The notes: generated from the letters alone by a model not told the origin. A stretch of DNA of 64,000 nucleotides from SZUA-36 sp963753105 (GCA_963753105.1 CAVWBD010000001.1:1054001-1118000), one strand, 5' to 3'; counted from the first letter of the stretch, positions 17,834 to 26,184 are shown. Numbers and translations: made by a program.

Positions 17834-18166
17834 TCAGACACATCCGGTCGGCTTCGGCAGGCCGGCGATCTTGCAGGCTTGCTTGGCCGGGCCATAGGGG
17901 AACAACTCGTACAGGTACTTGCTGTTGCCTTTCTCAGGACCCAGTTTTTTCTTGACGGCCTTGGTCAGAACCCGCACCGCCGGTGCGATCTGGTATTCCT
18001 CGTAATACTCACGCAGGAAGTTAACGACTTCCCAGGCGTCATCGTTCATCTCGATTTTCTCGTCCGCGGCGATCAGTACTGCCAGTTCCGCGTTCCACGC
18101 ACTGATATCAGTGAGATAGCCTTCTTCGTCGGCCTCAAAAGTCGTGCCGTTTAATTCATATGCCAT
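17834..18166 (-). CDS. dsrC: DsrC, sulfur-carrier protein
   Basis: This 110-residue protein is the substrate-binding carrier of the Dsr pathway. Both redox cysteines of true DsrC are present: Cys109, the penultimate residue, and Cys98, eleven residues before it (CKIAGLPKPTGCV). That distinguishes it from TusE-only homologues, which keep one. It receives persulfide from DsrEFH and is presented to DsrAB. It lies between dsrH and dsrM as usual. Confidence 0.97.
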   Translation of the reverse strand: MAYELNGTTFEADEEGYLTDISAWNAELAVLIAADEKIEMNDDAWEVVNFLREYYEEYQIAPAVRVLTKAVKKKLGPEKGNSKYLYELFPYGPAKQACKIAGLPKPTGCV

Positions 18167-18200
18167 GATTAACCTCTATTACCTTTGTTAAAAAAAATCT

Positions 18201-18512
18201 TTACAACCAGGATTGGGCAGCATCGTGCTCAACCACCAAGTCTACAAATTCACCATAGTCCACAACGTTGATGCCGTCGAGCATGGGTACATCATCCAGG
18301 CCCCGTGCACTGACGTCGGGACCGAGAACATAAAAAGTCAGTTCCCCCATGCGTGCTGTGACAGCATCTGCGAAAGCCGCGTTGGCCATGGCGGCGTAAA
18401 CGCCGTCTTCGAGCAGCAGCACCGCGCTGCCGGCTTCGGCCAGGCGCAGGCAACTGTCCAGGGAATTCCGTTCAGTTGGGGATTTATTTACCAAATGCAG
18501 CATCGTACTCAT
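18201..18512 (-). CDS. dsrH: DsrH, TusB-like sulfurtransferase subunit
   Basis: This 103-residue protein is one of three subunits of the DsrE2F2H2 heterohexamer that hands sulfane sulfur to DsrC. It keeps a cysteine (Cys21, SCLRLAEAG) at the position noted in DsrH of A. vinosum. Its start overlaps the dsrF stop (ATGA), consistent with stoichiometric co-translation. Confidence 0.93.
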   Translation of the reverse strand: MSTMLHLVNKSPTERNSLDSCLRLAEAGSAVLLLEDGVYAAMANAAFADAVTARMGELTFYVLGPDVSARGLDDVPMLDGINVVDYGEFVDLVVEHDAAQSWL

Positions 18513-18898
18513 GAGCTGATCACCACGTCTTGTTGTGCCATGATTTCACGCAAATCGTCAGCGGCCACGACCTCTACCGGGATGATCAAATCCTCGGCGG
18601 TCAGACCGCGTAGTTCGAGGGACTCCTGTTCGACATAGATTTTTTCCACGTCGTAATCATCGAGTGCCCTGTAAGTATTGGAAAAGTTCTTCATGCCGAT
18701 GGCGGTCGTGTCCTGGTTTTTCTTCAACTGGTACACGCCGTCGTCGAGGAAAACCACGCTCACGTCCTGGTCAAATGCAGCGGCGATCAGCACGACTTCC
18801 AGGTTTTCCAGCGCGTAAATCGTTCCGTACGGCGCCTTGCGGTTCACGTATAAAAAGCGCTTTACAACTTCCGGGCCGTCTTCTTCCCAAGGTTCCAT
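18509..18898 (-). CDS. dsrF: DsrF, TusC-like sulfurtransferase subunit
   Basis: This 129-residue DsrE/F-fold protein contains no cysteine at all, as expected for the structural DsrF/TusC subunit of the DsrEFH hexamer. Characteristic stretches are YGTIYALENLEVVLIAAAF and VVFLDDGVYQL. It starts 3 bp after dsrE. Confidence 0.94.
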   Translation of the reverse strand: MEPWEEDGPEVVKRFLYVNRKAPYGTIYALENLEVVLIAAAFDQDVSVVFLDDGVYQLKKNQDTTAIGMKNFSNTYRALDDYDVEKIYVEQESLELRGLTAEDLIIPVEVVAADDLREIMAQQDVVISS

Positions 18899-18901
18899 CG
18901 T

Positions 18902-19261
18902 TTAATCTCCAAACACGACCAGGCGGTCGTTCTCGATACCGGCCTCTACCAACTGGCCCAGGCCTGAAATACGAAATCCCTCCTGCAGGATTTCTTCCTT
19001 GATGCCACGGCGCAGGGCTGCGGCGATACAGACCACCAGGTCGACGCCGTTCTCCTGCGCCAGCTTGGACCACAGGGCCACCAGGTTCCGGTCGTCGGAT
19101 TGCGGTTCCGACAACTTGTTGGAATTGAAGACGCCGTCGTTATAAAAGAACACGCGGGAGACTTCATGGCCCTTGGCAATGGCGGCCTCCGCGAAGCGGT
19201 AGGCGCTATCCGAGGCCTGGTGTGTAAACGGGCCTTCGTTGACTAAGATTCCAAATTTCAT
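18902..19261 (-). CDS. dsrE: DsrE, TusD-like sulfurtransferase with active cysteine
   Basis: This 119-residue protein is the catalytic subunit of DsrEFH. The persulfide-carrying cysteine is Cys78 (DLVVCIAAALRRG). It accepts sulfur, presumably from rhodanese or TusA-type donors not seen in this window, and passes it to DsrC. The presence of dsrEFH separates sulfur oxidisers from sulfate reducers. Confidence 0.95.
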   Translation of the reverse strand: MKFGILVNEGPFTHQASDSAYRFAEAAIAKGHEVSRVFFYNDGVFNSNKLSEPQSDDRNLVALWSKLAQENGVDLVVCIAAALRRGIKEEILQEGFRISGLGQLVEAGIENDRLVVFGD

Positions 19262-19282
19262 CAGCTTGTTCTTGCCAGTTTG

Positions 19283-20362
19283 TTAAAAGTGTAAGTGCGT
19301 CGAGGCGTTCAGGCTCTTGCGTGCCCCGCGCCAATCGTCGATCTGGTGCTTGGTAAAGGCCAGCTCGGTCATCTCGAAGAAACGCGCCCAGCCGATACGT
19401 TCAATCCATTCGCCCAGGCGTTCCCAGGCACGTGCATCTTCCTTGTAAGCCATCAAGATACGCTTAACGATGGCTGAAACTTCGGGCCAACGCGGCGCAT
19501 TGTTCGGCAGGTTGGCCGCTACCAGCTTGTGGAAAGTCGGCTTGGAACGTGCGTTCGAATGCTTGCCGCCGACCCAGATGGCCAGCTTGGTGGAATCGGC
19601 GCCATTGATCTGCATTGGCGGGCAGGGTGGGTAACACGCGCCACAACAGATGCATTTCTTCTCATCGACTTCCAGTGAAGGTTTGCCATTGACCATGGCC
19701 GGGCGGATAGCCGCTACCGGGCAACGCGCTACGACCGCGGGCCGCTCGCACACGTTGGCAACCAGGTCGTGGTTGATTTTTGGTGGCTTGGTGTACTGCA
19801 CGTTAATGGCGATATCACCCTGGCCGCCACAGTTGATCTGGCAGCACGAGGTCGTCAGGCGTACGCGGTTGGGCATTTCCTCGTGGGTGAATTCGTGGTG
19901 CAGTTCATCCATCAGCGACTTGACCACCCCGCTTGCGTCGGTGCCGGGGATATCGCAGTGCAGCCAGCCCTGGGTATGGGAAATCATGGACACGGAATTT
20001 CCCGTGCCGCCCACCGGGAACCCGGCATCGTTCAGGGCCTCGATCAGCGGTCCGGTTTTATCCATGGACGTGCACATGAACTCGGCATTGCTGCGGGTGG
20101 TGAAACGGATAAAGCCATCGGCATAGGTATCGGCGAGATCGCACAGTTTGCGGATCGTTCCAACGTCCATCTGCCGCTGGGTGCCGGCGCGCACCGTCCA
20201 AATTTCGTCACCGGAATGCGCCGTGTGGTGCAGAACACCCGGTCGCGGCCGGTCGTGCCAGGCCCAGTTGCCGTAGTTCGCACGCAAAGTGGGGTGCATG
20301 TAAGGGAAAGGATCGGGAACCCCGGTTTCATCCGGTCTGCGTGGCATGGTTGCTTCATTCAT
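19283..20362 (-). CDS. dsrB: DsrB, reverse dissimilatory sulfite reductase beta subunit
   Basis: This 359-residue subunit pairs with DsrA in an alpha2beta2 enzyme that oxidises DsrC-bound persulfide to sulfite. It has the sulfite reductase motif TTSCCQINCGGQGD and a ferredoxin domain CICCGACYPPCPPMQ. Together with DsrA it holds the siroheme and [4Fe-4S] clusters. The start at 20362 (MNEAT) or five codons downstream (MPRRP) are both possible. Confidence 0.97.
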   Translation of the reverse strand: MNEATMPRRPDETGVPDPFPYMHPTLRANYGNWAWHDRPRPGVLHHTAHSGDEIWTVRAGTQRQMDVGTIRKLCDLADTYADGFIRFTTRSNAEFMCTSMDKTGPLIEALNDAGFPVGGTGNSVSMISHTQGWLHCDIPGTDASGVVKSLMDELHHEFTHEEMPNRVRLTTSCCQINCGGQGDIAINVQYTKPPKINHDLVANVCERPAVVARCPVAAIRPAMVNGKPSLEVDEKKCICCGACYPPCPPMQINGADSTKLAIWVGGKHSNARSKPTFHKLVAANLPNNAPRWPEVSAIVKRILMAYKEDARAWERLGEWIERIGWARFFEMTELAFTKHQIDDWRGARKSLNASTHLHF

Positions 20363-20379
20363 TATGTGTTCCTCTCATT

Positions 20380-21631
20380 CTATTCGGCTGCGGCTTTCTT
20401 GCGCTCAAACCACTTCGCGGCCTCTTCGTCCCAGTCGTCGGTACGGACATAGGAAGATGTGCGGGGGTGGTTAACCATGTTGGGATCGACCGGGATATCG
20501 AGCGCCTCCAGGAAATTGGACAGGCCGATACGGTCGATGGTCTCACCGATACGTTCGTGCTCCAGTGCATTTTCGGCGAAGAAGTCGATCACCTCCTCGG
20601 TGAACTCGTTCAGCTTTTCGAAGTCCTCGTCGCTTTCGAGCTTCATGAACGGGAGGATGACCGTACCCATCTGGTCACCGATCTTCAGCGAGCGCTTACC
20701 ACCGATCAGCACCGAGATACCCCGGTCCTTGCCGGGTGACAGGGCCTTGGTCATGACATTGATGCAGTGCATGCAACGTACACAGCTCTGGTTATCGACA
20801 TCCAGCGTGTCATCGTCATTCAGGCTCAGGGCGCGTGTCGGACAGTGTGATATCACCGTGTCGATCATCTGTTTGCGGCCTACCTTGGCAACATGTTCTT
20901 TCACTTTCTCCTGGTCAACCTGCATGTCATCACGCCAGGTGCCGATCACGGCAAAGTCGGCGCGATGGATTGCATTCACGCAATCATTCGGGCAACCGGA
21001 GAACTTGAACTTGAACTTGTAGGGCAGTGCGGGACGGTGCATTTCATCGAGCAGGTTATTGATGATTTCGCGGTGAGCACGCACTTCGTCGTAACAAGAT
21101 TGCTCACAACGGGCGTGGCCGACACAGCTCATGGAGGTACGCAAGGCGGGTCCGGCGCCACCCATGTCGAGACCGATCTTGTTCAGGTCGTCAAAGGCGG
21201 GTTGCACATTTTCCGTCGAGCATCCCTGGAACATGATGTCGCCTGACTGGCCGTGCAGTGCGATCAGGCCCGAGCCGTGTTCTTCCCAGATATCGCACAT
21301 GTCGCGTAAAAGCTTGGTGGAGTAATGCAAGCCTGCCGGGGGCTGAATCCGCAGGGTGTGGAACTCCTTTGATGCCGGGTAGTCTTTCGCGACTTCCGAA
21401 AAACGCGGGATAACACCACCACCATAACCGAAGACGCTGACGGTACCGCCCTTCCAGTAACCCCTGCGGGTCTCATAGGAATGCTCAAGCTGACCCAGCA
21501 GGTCTTTCATCATGTCGGAGCCGGGTTTGCTCCTCGTCGCTTGCCAGGCGTTCGAGCCCTTCGACGAAACTCGGCCATGGGCCGTCTTTCAATTCGTCCA
21601 GTAACGGTGTGTCGTGCGCTTTCTTTGTCAT
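20380..21631 (-). CDS. dsrA: DsrA, reverse dissimilatory sulfite reductase alpha subunit (one apparent frameshift)
   Basis: Corrected length is about 416 residues, as in A. vinosum. The N-terminus (MTKKAHDTPLLDELKDGPW) is in a different frame from the rest. One extra base at about 21533 separates it from MMKDLLGQLEHSY and the intact remainder. Siroheme/cluster ligands are visible in CVGHARCEQSCYDE and FKFSGCPNDC, and a ferredoxin insert in CVRCMHCINVM. It is the first gene of the dsr operon, so its promoter lies in 21632-21930. Confidence 0.95.
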
Positions 21632-21930
21632 AACGGCTCCACAAATTGCTTAGTGTTAACAAACCCTGCGAAAATTCAATCTGCCAAATTAATCCCAGCA
21701 CGGATTTAGCAAAAAGATACCATGCATTTATTATAGTCAGGGAAGTATCAAACGTTAGTTGAACCAATTCTGAAACACTGTATATTTCAGACGGCAACTT
21801 CAGCCCATTCTTATATATTAGAATTTTATGATATACGATTTCAAGTCCTAATTCCAAACAGATTTGATTTGACATGAAAATTGCACCGCTCAAACCGGCC
21901 AGGAGCCGGAAGAAATGGCAGTAGGGCTAA
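21632..21930. promoter_or_regulatory. Divergent promoter region of the dsr operon and the 2OG dioxygenase gene
   Basis: These 299 AT-rich bases lie between the dsrA start (minus) and the dioxygenase start (plus), and must hold both promoters. TTGT/TATAAT-like hexamers are frequent in the AT-rich part (about 21720-21860), but I cannot select one promoter with confidence. There is no clear operator palindrome. Confidence 0.45.
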
Positions 21931-22782
21931 ATGGATAACTCACGCTACCAGCAGTGGCGAAAGGCCAAGCTCGAACACTATCCACGCAGCGTGGATCAAC
22001 TGCGTGTGGACATCGGTGGCTTGAGACAAATGACCGATACCGAAGTGGCCTCGATCATCTCCAACTGCCTGTGTTTCAACATGTGTATCTATCGTTGCCG
22101 GGATTTGGCCGTGGACAGGCCGGCGGTGCGTGAATTTGCCGCCGCGTTCGGTTTGAACAGGGCCGACCTCCACCTGTGTGCAAATGATGACGGTGTCTCG
22201 GAGTTGTCCGTTGCGGATAAAGGGGTGCGTAACGACTACGTGCCTTATTCCAGCCGCGGCTTGAGCTGGCACACCGATGGCTATTACAACCAGGCATCAC
22301 GCCGGGTACGGTCCGTGGTACTGCACTGCGCTGTAGCTGCGGCAACGGGTGGTGAGAATGCATTGCTGGATCCGGACATCGCCTATATCCGCTTACGGGA
22401 TGAAAACCCGCGCTTCATTACCGCGTTCGAGCACCCGGAGTGCATGACGATTCCGGCCAACGAAGGAGCGGAAGGCGAAATCAGGCCCGTTGTCACCGGG
22501 CCCGTATTCAGTTATGAAGACAACGGTGCGATTCACATGCGCTACAGCGCCCGCAAGAAAAACATCCGCTGGCGTGATGATGCATTGACCCATGCTGCAC
22601 GGGAGTTTTTAAGCGCCTTACTGGCCGAAGAAACGGGGCCGGCTTTTCATTATCGCCTGCAACCGGGTGAAGGCTTGATTTCCAATAACGTGTTACACAA
22701 CCGCACGGCGTTCGAAGACGGGGCAGGGCACGGGCGACTTTTGTACCGCGCACGTTTCTTTGATCGTATGAGGACAGATTAA
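21931..22782 (+). CDS. Fe(II)/2-oxoglutarate-dependent dioxygenase (TauD/TfdA-like)
   Basis: This 283-residue protein has the facial triad expected of the family: HTDGYYN for the HxD motif near residue 112, and a distal His in NNVLHNRTAF near residue 251. An Arg about ten residues further on (RLLYRARFF) fits the 2-oxoglutarate carboxylate. The substrate is not predictable. It is divergent from dsrA and heads the siroheme-associated cluster. Its TAA stop is the first codon of a MITE-like repeat. Confidence 0.85.
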   Translation: MDNSRYQQWRKAKLEHYPRSVDQLRVDIGGLRQMTDTEVASIISNCLCFNMCIYRCRDLAVDRPAVREFAAAFGLNRADLHLCANDDGVSELSVADKGVRNDYVPYSSRGLSWHTDGYYNQASRRVRSVVLHCAVAAATGGENALLDPDIAYIRLRDENPRFITAFEHPECMTIPANEGAEGEIRPVVTGPVFSYEDNGAIHMRYSARKKNIRWRDDALTHAAREFLSALLAEETGPAFHYRLQPGEGLISNNVLHNRTAFEDGAGHGRLLYRARFFDRMRTD

Positions 22783-22917
22783 CCCGCATATTGCACCAGC
22801 CAGGATCGGGCCTGCGTGTCTTTGCCTGGACTATTTGGATATCATGCGACTATTGGTCATGGATTCAGAAGCGCAGATATTTTGCCGGCCTGGATGTTGA
22901 CACATTATGCGGATTAA
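22779..22917. repeat. MITE-like element with degenerate terminal inverted repeats
   Basis: The left end TTAACCCGCATATTGCACC (22779 on) is mirrored by an imperfect right end finishing ATTATGCGGATTAA at 22904-22917. No coding capacity lies in the 139 bp. Related ends occur at 63230-63393 and 63439-63454. The left end supplies the dioxygenase stop codon. Confidence 0.6.
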
Positions 22918-22955
22918 ACTGCCCGGTTGATTGAGACGAATTAGGAACCAAGCCA

Positions 22956-23159
22956 ATGAAAGCCATTGAAGTCAAACTCAGCGATATCATCATTCAGCAC
23001 CCCGGTATCAACTCCTTTCCGGAGTTGATGGAGGCGGTACGTCAAATGTCTTCAGATGACATGCTCTATCTCGTTTTTGACGTCAAGCCCGACTACCGTG
23101 ATACCCCGCGAAATTGGGAATGGAAACTGGAGTCAGTTTTCGGAACAGGTGAAAAATGA
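22956..23159 (+). CDS. Small conserved-type hypothetical protein, dsr-flanking
   Basis: This 67-residue acidic, soluble protein (MKAIEVKLSDIIIQHPGI at the start) has no cysteine, signal peptide or known motif. A GGAACC stretch precedes the ATG. Its stop overlaps the next start (ATGA), so the two small proteins are made together, followed at once by cysG. Function unknown. Confidence 0.65.
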   Translation: MKAIEVKLSDIIIQHPGINSFPELMEAVRQMSSDDMLYLVFDVKPDYRDTPRNWEWKLESVFGTGEK

Positions 23160-23377
23160 TCGAATCAACAGTCACAAAACTGGACCAATTTACCGCACCC
23201 TATGGCCGCGAAGTTACTTTGGAAAACGTGGATTACGAAAACGACACGCGGGTGCTGCGTATCCGAATCCGTGAAGGCAACCGTTTTACCGTCATGGATA
23301 TCAACCCGGAAACAGCGGCGAGATGGGGCGAGGCCATGATTGCATGGGCCAAAGAATCCCCGGAACAGGAAAATTGA
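23156..23377 (+). CDS. Small hypothetical protein preceding cysG
   Basis: This 73-residue protein looks like a single beta-rich domain: FTAPYGREVTLENVDYEN, then RVLRIRIREGNRFTVMDI, and a terminal helix. It is coupled to the preceding gene by a 4-bp overlap and ends one base before the cysG ATG. It has no cysteine, so it is not an electron carrier. Function unknown; a role linked to siroheme or Dsr is suggested only by position. Confidence 0.65.
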   Translation: MIESTVTKLDQFTAPYGREVTLENVDYENDTRVLRIRIREGNRFTVMDINPETAARWGEAMIAWAKESPEQEN

Positions 23378-23378
23378 A

Positions 23379-24776
23379 ATGGATCACCTTCCGATCTTTC
23401 TGAATGTGAAAGACAAGCGCACCCTGGTGGTGGGACGTGGTGTCATTGCGGCCCGCAAAGCGGACCTGTTGCTCAGGGCCGGCTCCCGGGTCACGATCGT
23501 TACACCCGAGCTCGGTGATGAATTATCCCAGTTGGCGGAAAAATACCCGTTCGAGCACAAAGCGGAGGCCTTGTCTGCCGATGATCTCGATGGTTGCATG
23601 ATCGTTTTTGGTTGTTCAACGGATGACTCCGTCAACCAGCAACTGTGTAAATACGCGGCCGCTGCCGGGATCATGGTCAACGTGGCGGATCAGACCGACT
23701 ATTCCGATTTCACGATGCCGGCAGTGGTGGATCGCACACCCTTGCTGATTGCCATCTCCAGTGGTGGCGCCTCCCCCCTGTTGACCCGTTCAATAAAGGC
23801 GCGTTTCGAAACCGAGATTCCGGCGGCCTATGGGCGGTTGGCGGAATTTGCCGGCCGTTACCGTGACCGCATCAAGGCCATGGTGCCCAACCTGACGAGA
23901 AGGCGGCGGTTCTGGGAATCGATGATCACGGGGCCGGTTGCCGAACACGTTTTCTCGGCCCAGGTCGAAGAGGCGGAAACGCTGATGGACAACTTGCTCG
24001 ACGAGGCTTCGAAAGATGGTGAGAAGCCACCCGCAGGCGAGGTCTATCTCGTGGGAACCGGTCCGGGTGACCCCGATCTTCTGACATTCCGGGCGCTGCG
24101 CTTGATGCAACAGGCCGACGTGGTGCTCTATGACCGCCTGATCGGGGACGGCATCCTGAACCTGGTGCGCCGTGACGCGGAGCGTATTTATGTCGGCAAG
24201 CTGCCGAACGACCACTCCGTGCCACAGGAGGAAATCGGCAGGATGCTGATCCGCCTGGCGAAGGACGGTAAACGGGTGCTCAGGCTCAAAGGCGGCGACC
24301 CCTTCGTGTTTGGCCGCGGCGGCGAGGAAATCGAAGCCTTGTCAGAGAATGGTATCGCCTTCCAGGTAATCCCGGGAGTTACCGCTGCCGTGGGTTGCGC
24401 GTCTTATTCCGGCATACCCCTGACCCACCGCGACCACGCGCAGAGCTGCGTGTTCGTGACCGGCCACGAAAAAGACGGCAAGCTGAACCTGAACTGGGAA
24501 AGCCTGATCCAGCCACGCCAGACCGTGGTGGTTTACATGGGTCTGTCTTCATTGGGTTCGATTACCAGTGGTTTCATCGCCAACGGGGCGGACCCAGCCA
24601 CACCGGCGGCGGTTATCGAGAACGGCACCCGAGCCGGGCAGCGGGTGATTGCCGGGACCCTGGAGTCCTTGAAGAACAAGACGGACGCGGCTGAAATCAA
24701 GAGCCCGGCACTGGTCATTATCGGCAGCGTGGTGACGTTGCGTGAAAAACTGTCCTGGTTTGCAGAAAAGTTGTAG
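23379..24776 (+). CDS. cysG: Siroheme synthase (precorrin-2 dehydrogenase/ferrochelatase and SUMT)
   Basis: This 465-residue bifunctional enzyme converts uroporphyrinogen III to siroheme. Residues 1-210 hold the NAD-binding dehydrogenase/ferrochelatase (VVGRGVIAARKADLLL, with Arg where Gly is common). From about residue 223 the SAM-dependent methyltransferase follows (YLVGTGPGDPDLLT, LRLKGGDPFVFGRGGEE). The ATG at 23379 is preferred over an upstream in-frame ATG at 23340, because MDHLPIFLNVKDK is the normal family start. It lies in the unit divergent from dsr and supplies the precursor that DsrN amidates. Confidence 0.96.
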   Translation: MDHLPIFLNVKDKRTLVVGRGVIAARKADLLLRAGSRVTIVTPELGDELSQLAEKYPFEHKAEALSADDLDGCMIVFGCSTDDSVNQQLCKYAAAAGIMVNVADQTDYSDFTMPAVVDRTPLLIAISSGGASPLLTRSIKARFETEIPAAYGRLAEFAGRYRDRIKAMVPNLTRRRRFWESMITGPVAEHVFSAQVEEAETLMDNLLDEASKDGEKPPAGEVYLVGTGPGDPDLLTFRALRLMQQADVVLYDRLIGDGILNLVRRDAERIYVGKLPNDHSVPQEEIGRMLIRLAKDGKRVLRLKGGDPFVFGRGGEEIEALSENGIAFQVIPGVTAAVGCASYSGIPLTHRDHAQSCVFVTGHEKDGKLNLNWESLIQPRQTVVVYMGLSSLGSITSGFIANGADPATPAAVIENGTRAGQRVIAGTLESLKNKTDAAEIKSPALVIIGSVVTLREKLSWFAEKL

Positions 24777-24824
24777 GAGCAATCGCCGAAGGCGATCGCG
24801 AAATCGCGATGTAAACATTGCTCC
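24776..24824. repeat. REP-like palindrome at the cysG stop codon
   Basis: Outer arms GGAGCAAT (24776-24783) and ATTGCTCC (24817-24824) enclose a second hairpin (ATCGCCGAAGGCGAT) and a palindrome TCGCGA-AA-TCGCGA. GTAGGAGC...GCTCCYAC is a common REP form in gammaproteobacteria. The first base of the repeat is the last base of the cysG TAG stop. Confidence 0.75.
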
Positions 24825-24895
24825 CACGGAAGGTTGGTGTAGCAACCTTTAGGTCGCGATTGGTAAAGGATTTAACATACAGGAGCATATATATA

Positions 24896-25237
24896 ATGAG
24901 TAAGGCATTGAGCTACCTGATCAAGGCCCGTCCGGAAGCAATGACGGCCTATTTCACTTTTTTGAAAGATACCGGAAAATACCTGGACCCCAAGACCCGG
25001 TCATTGATTTCGGTCATAACCAAGATCGACGCCCAGACCGAGCGCGGTTTGCGTCAGTACCTGCCACGGGCCTTACGCGACGGCGCCAGCCCGCACGAAG
25101 TCCTCGATGCCATATTGATGGCATTTCCGACCCTGGGCCTGGCCAAAATCGTCTGGGCGATCGACATATTGCTGGACATGGATATCCCGGAATTCCGGCC
25201 CGAACTGCTGGAGCACGAACCGAGTTGGCACGAGTGA
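24896..25237 (+). CDS. Carboxymuconolactone-decarboxylase/AhpD-fold protein lacking the redox cysteines
   Basis: This 113-residue protein matches the CMD/AhpD fold (LDPKTRSLISVITKIDAQTE, then GASPHEVLDAILMAFP). The CxxC...H motif of peroxidase-type AhpD proteins is absent; indeed there is no cysteine. The role may be lyase-like or structural. ATG at 24896 is chosen because of an AGGAG 12 bp upstream; a longer in-frame ORF from 24818 reads through the repeat. Its stop overlaps the Rieske start. Confidence 0.75.
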   Translation: MSKALSYLIKARPEAMTAYFTFLKDTGKYLDPKTRSLISVITKIDAQTERGLRQYLPRALRDGASPHEVLDAILMAFPTLGLAKIVWAIDILLDMDIPEFRPELLEHEPSWHE

Positions 25238-25524
25238 TCGAATGGGCTGACGTGATGGATGGAGATATCACCTACGTTGAAGATTGCGACGGCAGGAATG
25301 TCTTTGTCTATCGTTCCGGTGAGGACTGCAAGGTCTATGACAGCCGTTGCCCGCACCAGGTGACGGACATCCCGCACCTGGCGCTCGCCGGCAAGCAACT
25401 GACCTGTCCGAAACACAAGTGGGTCTTCGATGTTTCCACCGGGGAATGCGTGGACAAGGGTTCACGGCCCTTGAAGCAGTTTGAAAGCCGGGTCGAAGGC
25501 GGAAAGCTACAGGCCAGGTGGTAA
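25234..25524 (+). CDS. Rieske [2Fe-2S] ferredoxin-like protein
   Basis: This 96-residue soluble protein has both cluster motifs: Cys39-Pro-His41 (SRCPHQVTD) and Cys58-x-x-His61 (LTCPKHKW). It is of the small Rieske ferredoxin type that feeds oxygenases or other redox enzymes. GTG at 25234 overlaps the previous stop (GTGA); a TTG at 25225 is also in frame. With the 2OG dioxygenase, CMD protein and CysG it forms a dsr-flanking group whose joint purpose is unclear. Confidence 0.85.
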   Translation: MIEWADVMDGDITYVEDCDGRNVFVYRSGEDCKVYDSRCPHQVTDIPHLALAGKQLTCPKHKWVFDVSTGECVDKGSRPLKQFESRVEGGKLQARW

Positions 25525-25565
25525 AAGAAAGATCGGGCGCCCCGTTGCGAACCCAGTTCGTAAGC

Positions 25566-25775
25566 ATTTCCCTGGCTGTGCCGGGTATTCCTTCCCGGGG
25601 TCGTGGAACCGGCGCCACAGGTATATCCACCTGAGACACGCCGTGGATACATCCCTGTAGGCTCTCGGCTCGGGCGTCCTGCTTCGCTCTACCGGGTCCG
25701 TCCCTGGACCCGTTACACAACATCCCTGTTGTGTAAGGTCTCAGGTTGGAATACCTGTATCCCCGCTAGTAGCAG
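25566..25775. repeat. Composite intergenic repeat, copy 1
   Basis: This unit carries a GTGCCGGGTATTCCTTCCCG hairpin arm, then a second module. The second module opens with ACAGGTATATCCACCTGAGA and runs through CATCCCTGTAGGCTC and ACACAACATCCCTGTTGTGT to GTCTCAGGTTGGAATACCTG. The same two modules occur at 51355-51650, with the second module inverted. About 45 bp are inserted in this copy near 25665-25715. No ORF is credible. Confidence 0.75.
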
Positions 25776-25799
25776 TTGTTATCAGAACCCGCATCTGAC

Positions 25800-26060
25800 T
25801 CTCTCATTGTGCCCGGTTGTTTGCCGGTGTGGGCGACATTAAGCACCGCACCGAAACCTGAGAGTCGTTAGGGGAGAAATGGACGGGATGTCCATTGCAG
25901 GCCGCCCAGGGCAGGACGCCCTGTAAGGCCGGCCCCGTTAAGACGACTCGAAGGAGAGGGTAGCCCGAAGGGCTGTGGGGTCGGGAGCCCACCCCGGCAA
26001 ACCACCGGGCATGCGAAATGGAAGGTACACGCAGCGTATCGTTTAGTTGTTTACCGTAGT
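25800..26060 (+). ncRNA. Candidate structured RNA in a repeat-rich gap
   Basis: Several short stems follow each other: AATGGAC-loop-GTCCATT (25878-25896); CAGGGC/GCCCTG (25907-25923) nested in GGCC/GGCC (25900-25930); and AGCCC-GAA-GGGCT (25962-25974). The segments between are G-rich and purine-rich, with no coding frame. It could be a ribozyme or group II intron remnant, a regulatory RNA, or merely a repeat-derived palindrome cluster. Strand is uncertain, and I do not recognise the family. Confidence 0.3.
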
Positions 26061-26184
26061 TTGAGAGATCGCACTGCGAATCTGACCTCCAGGGACAAGG
26101 TGAGCCAGGGAACCAAGCGAGAGGGTGGCCTGGGCCATGGAGGAAATGCAGTGGATTGTAGGGAACAATCCCTGCCCAGTGTTC

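Noticed and set aside
21510..21893. 127-codon ORF upstream of dsrA on the minus strand
   Set aside because: It overlaps the dsr promoter region in an AT-rich stretch; its 3' part is another frame of the dsrA N-terminus, which is better explained by one frameshift.
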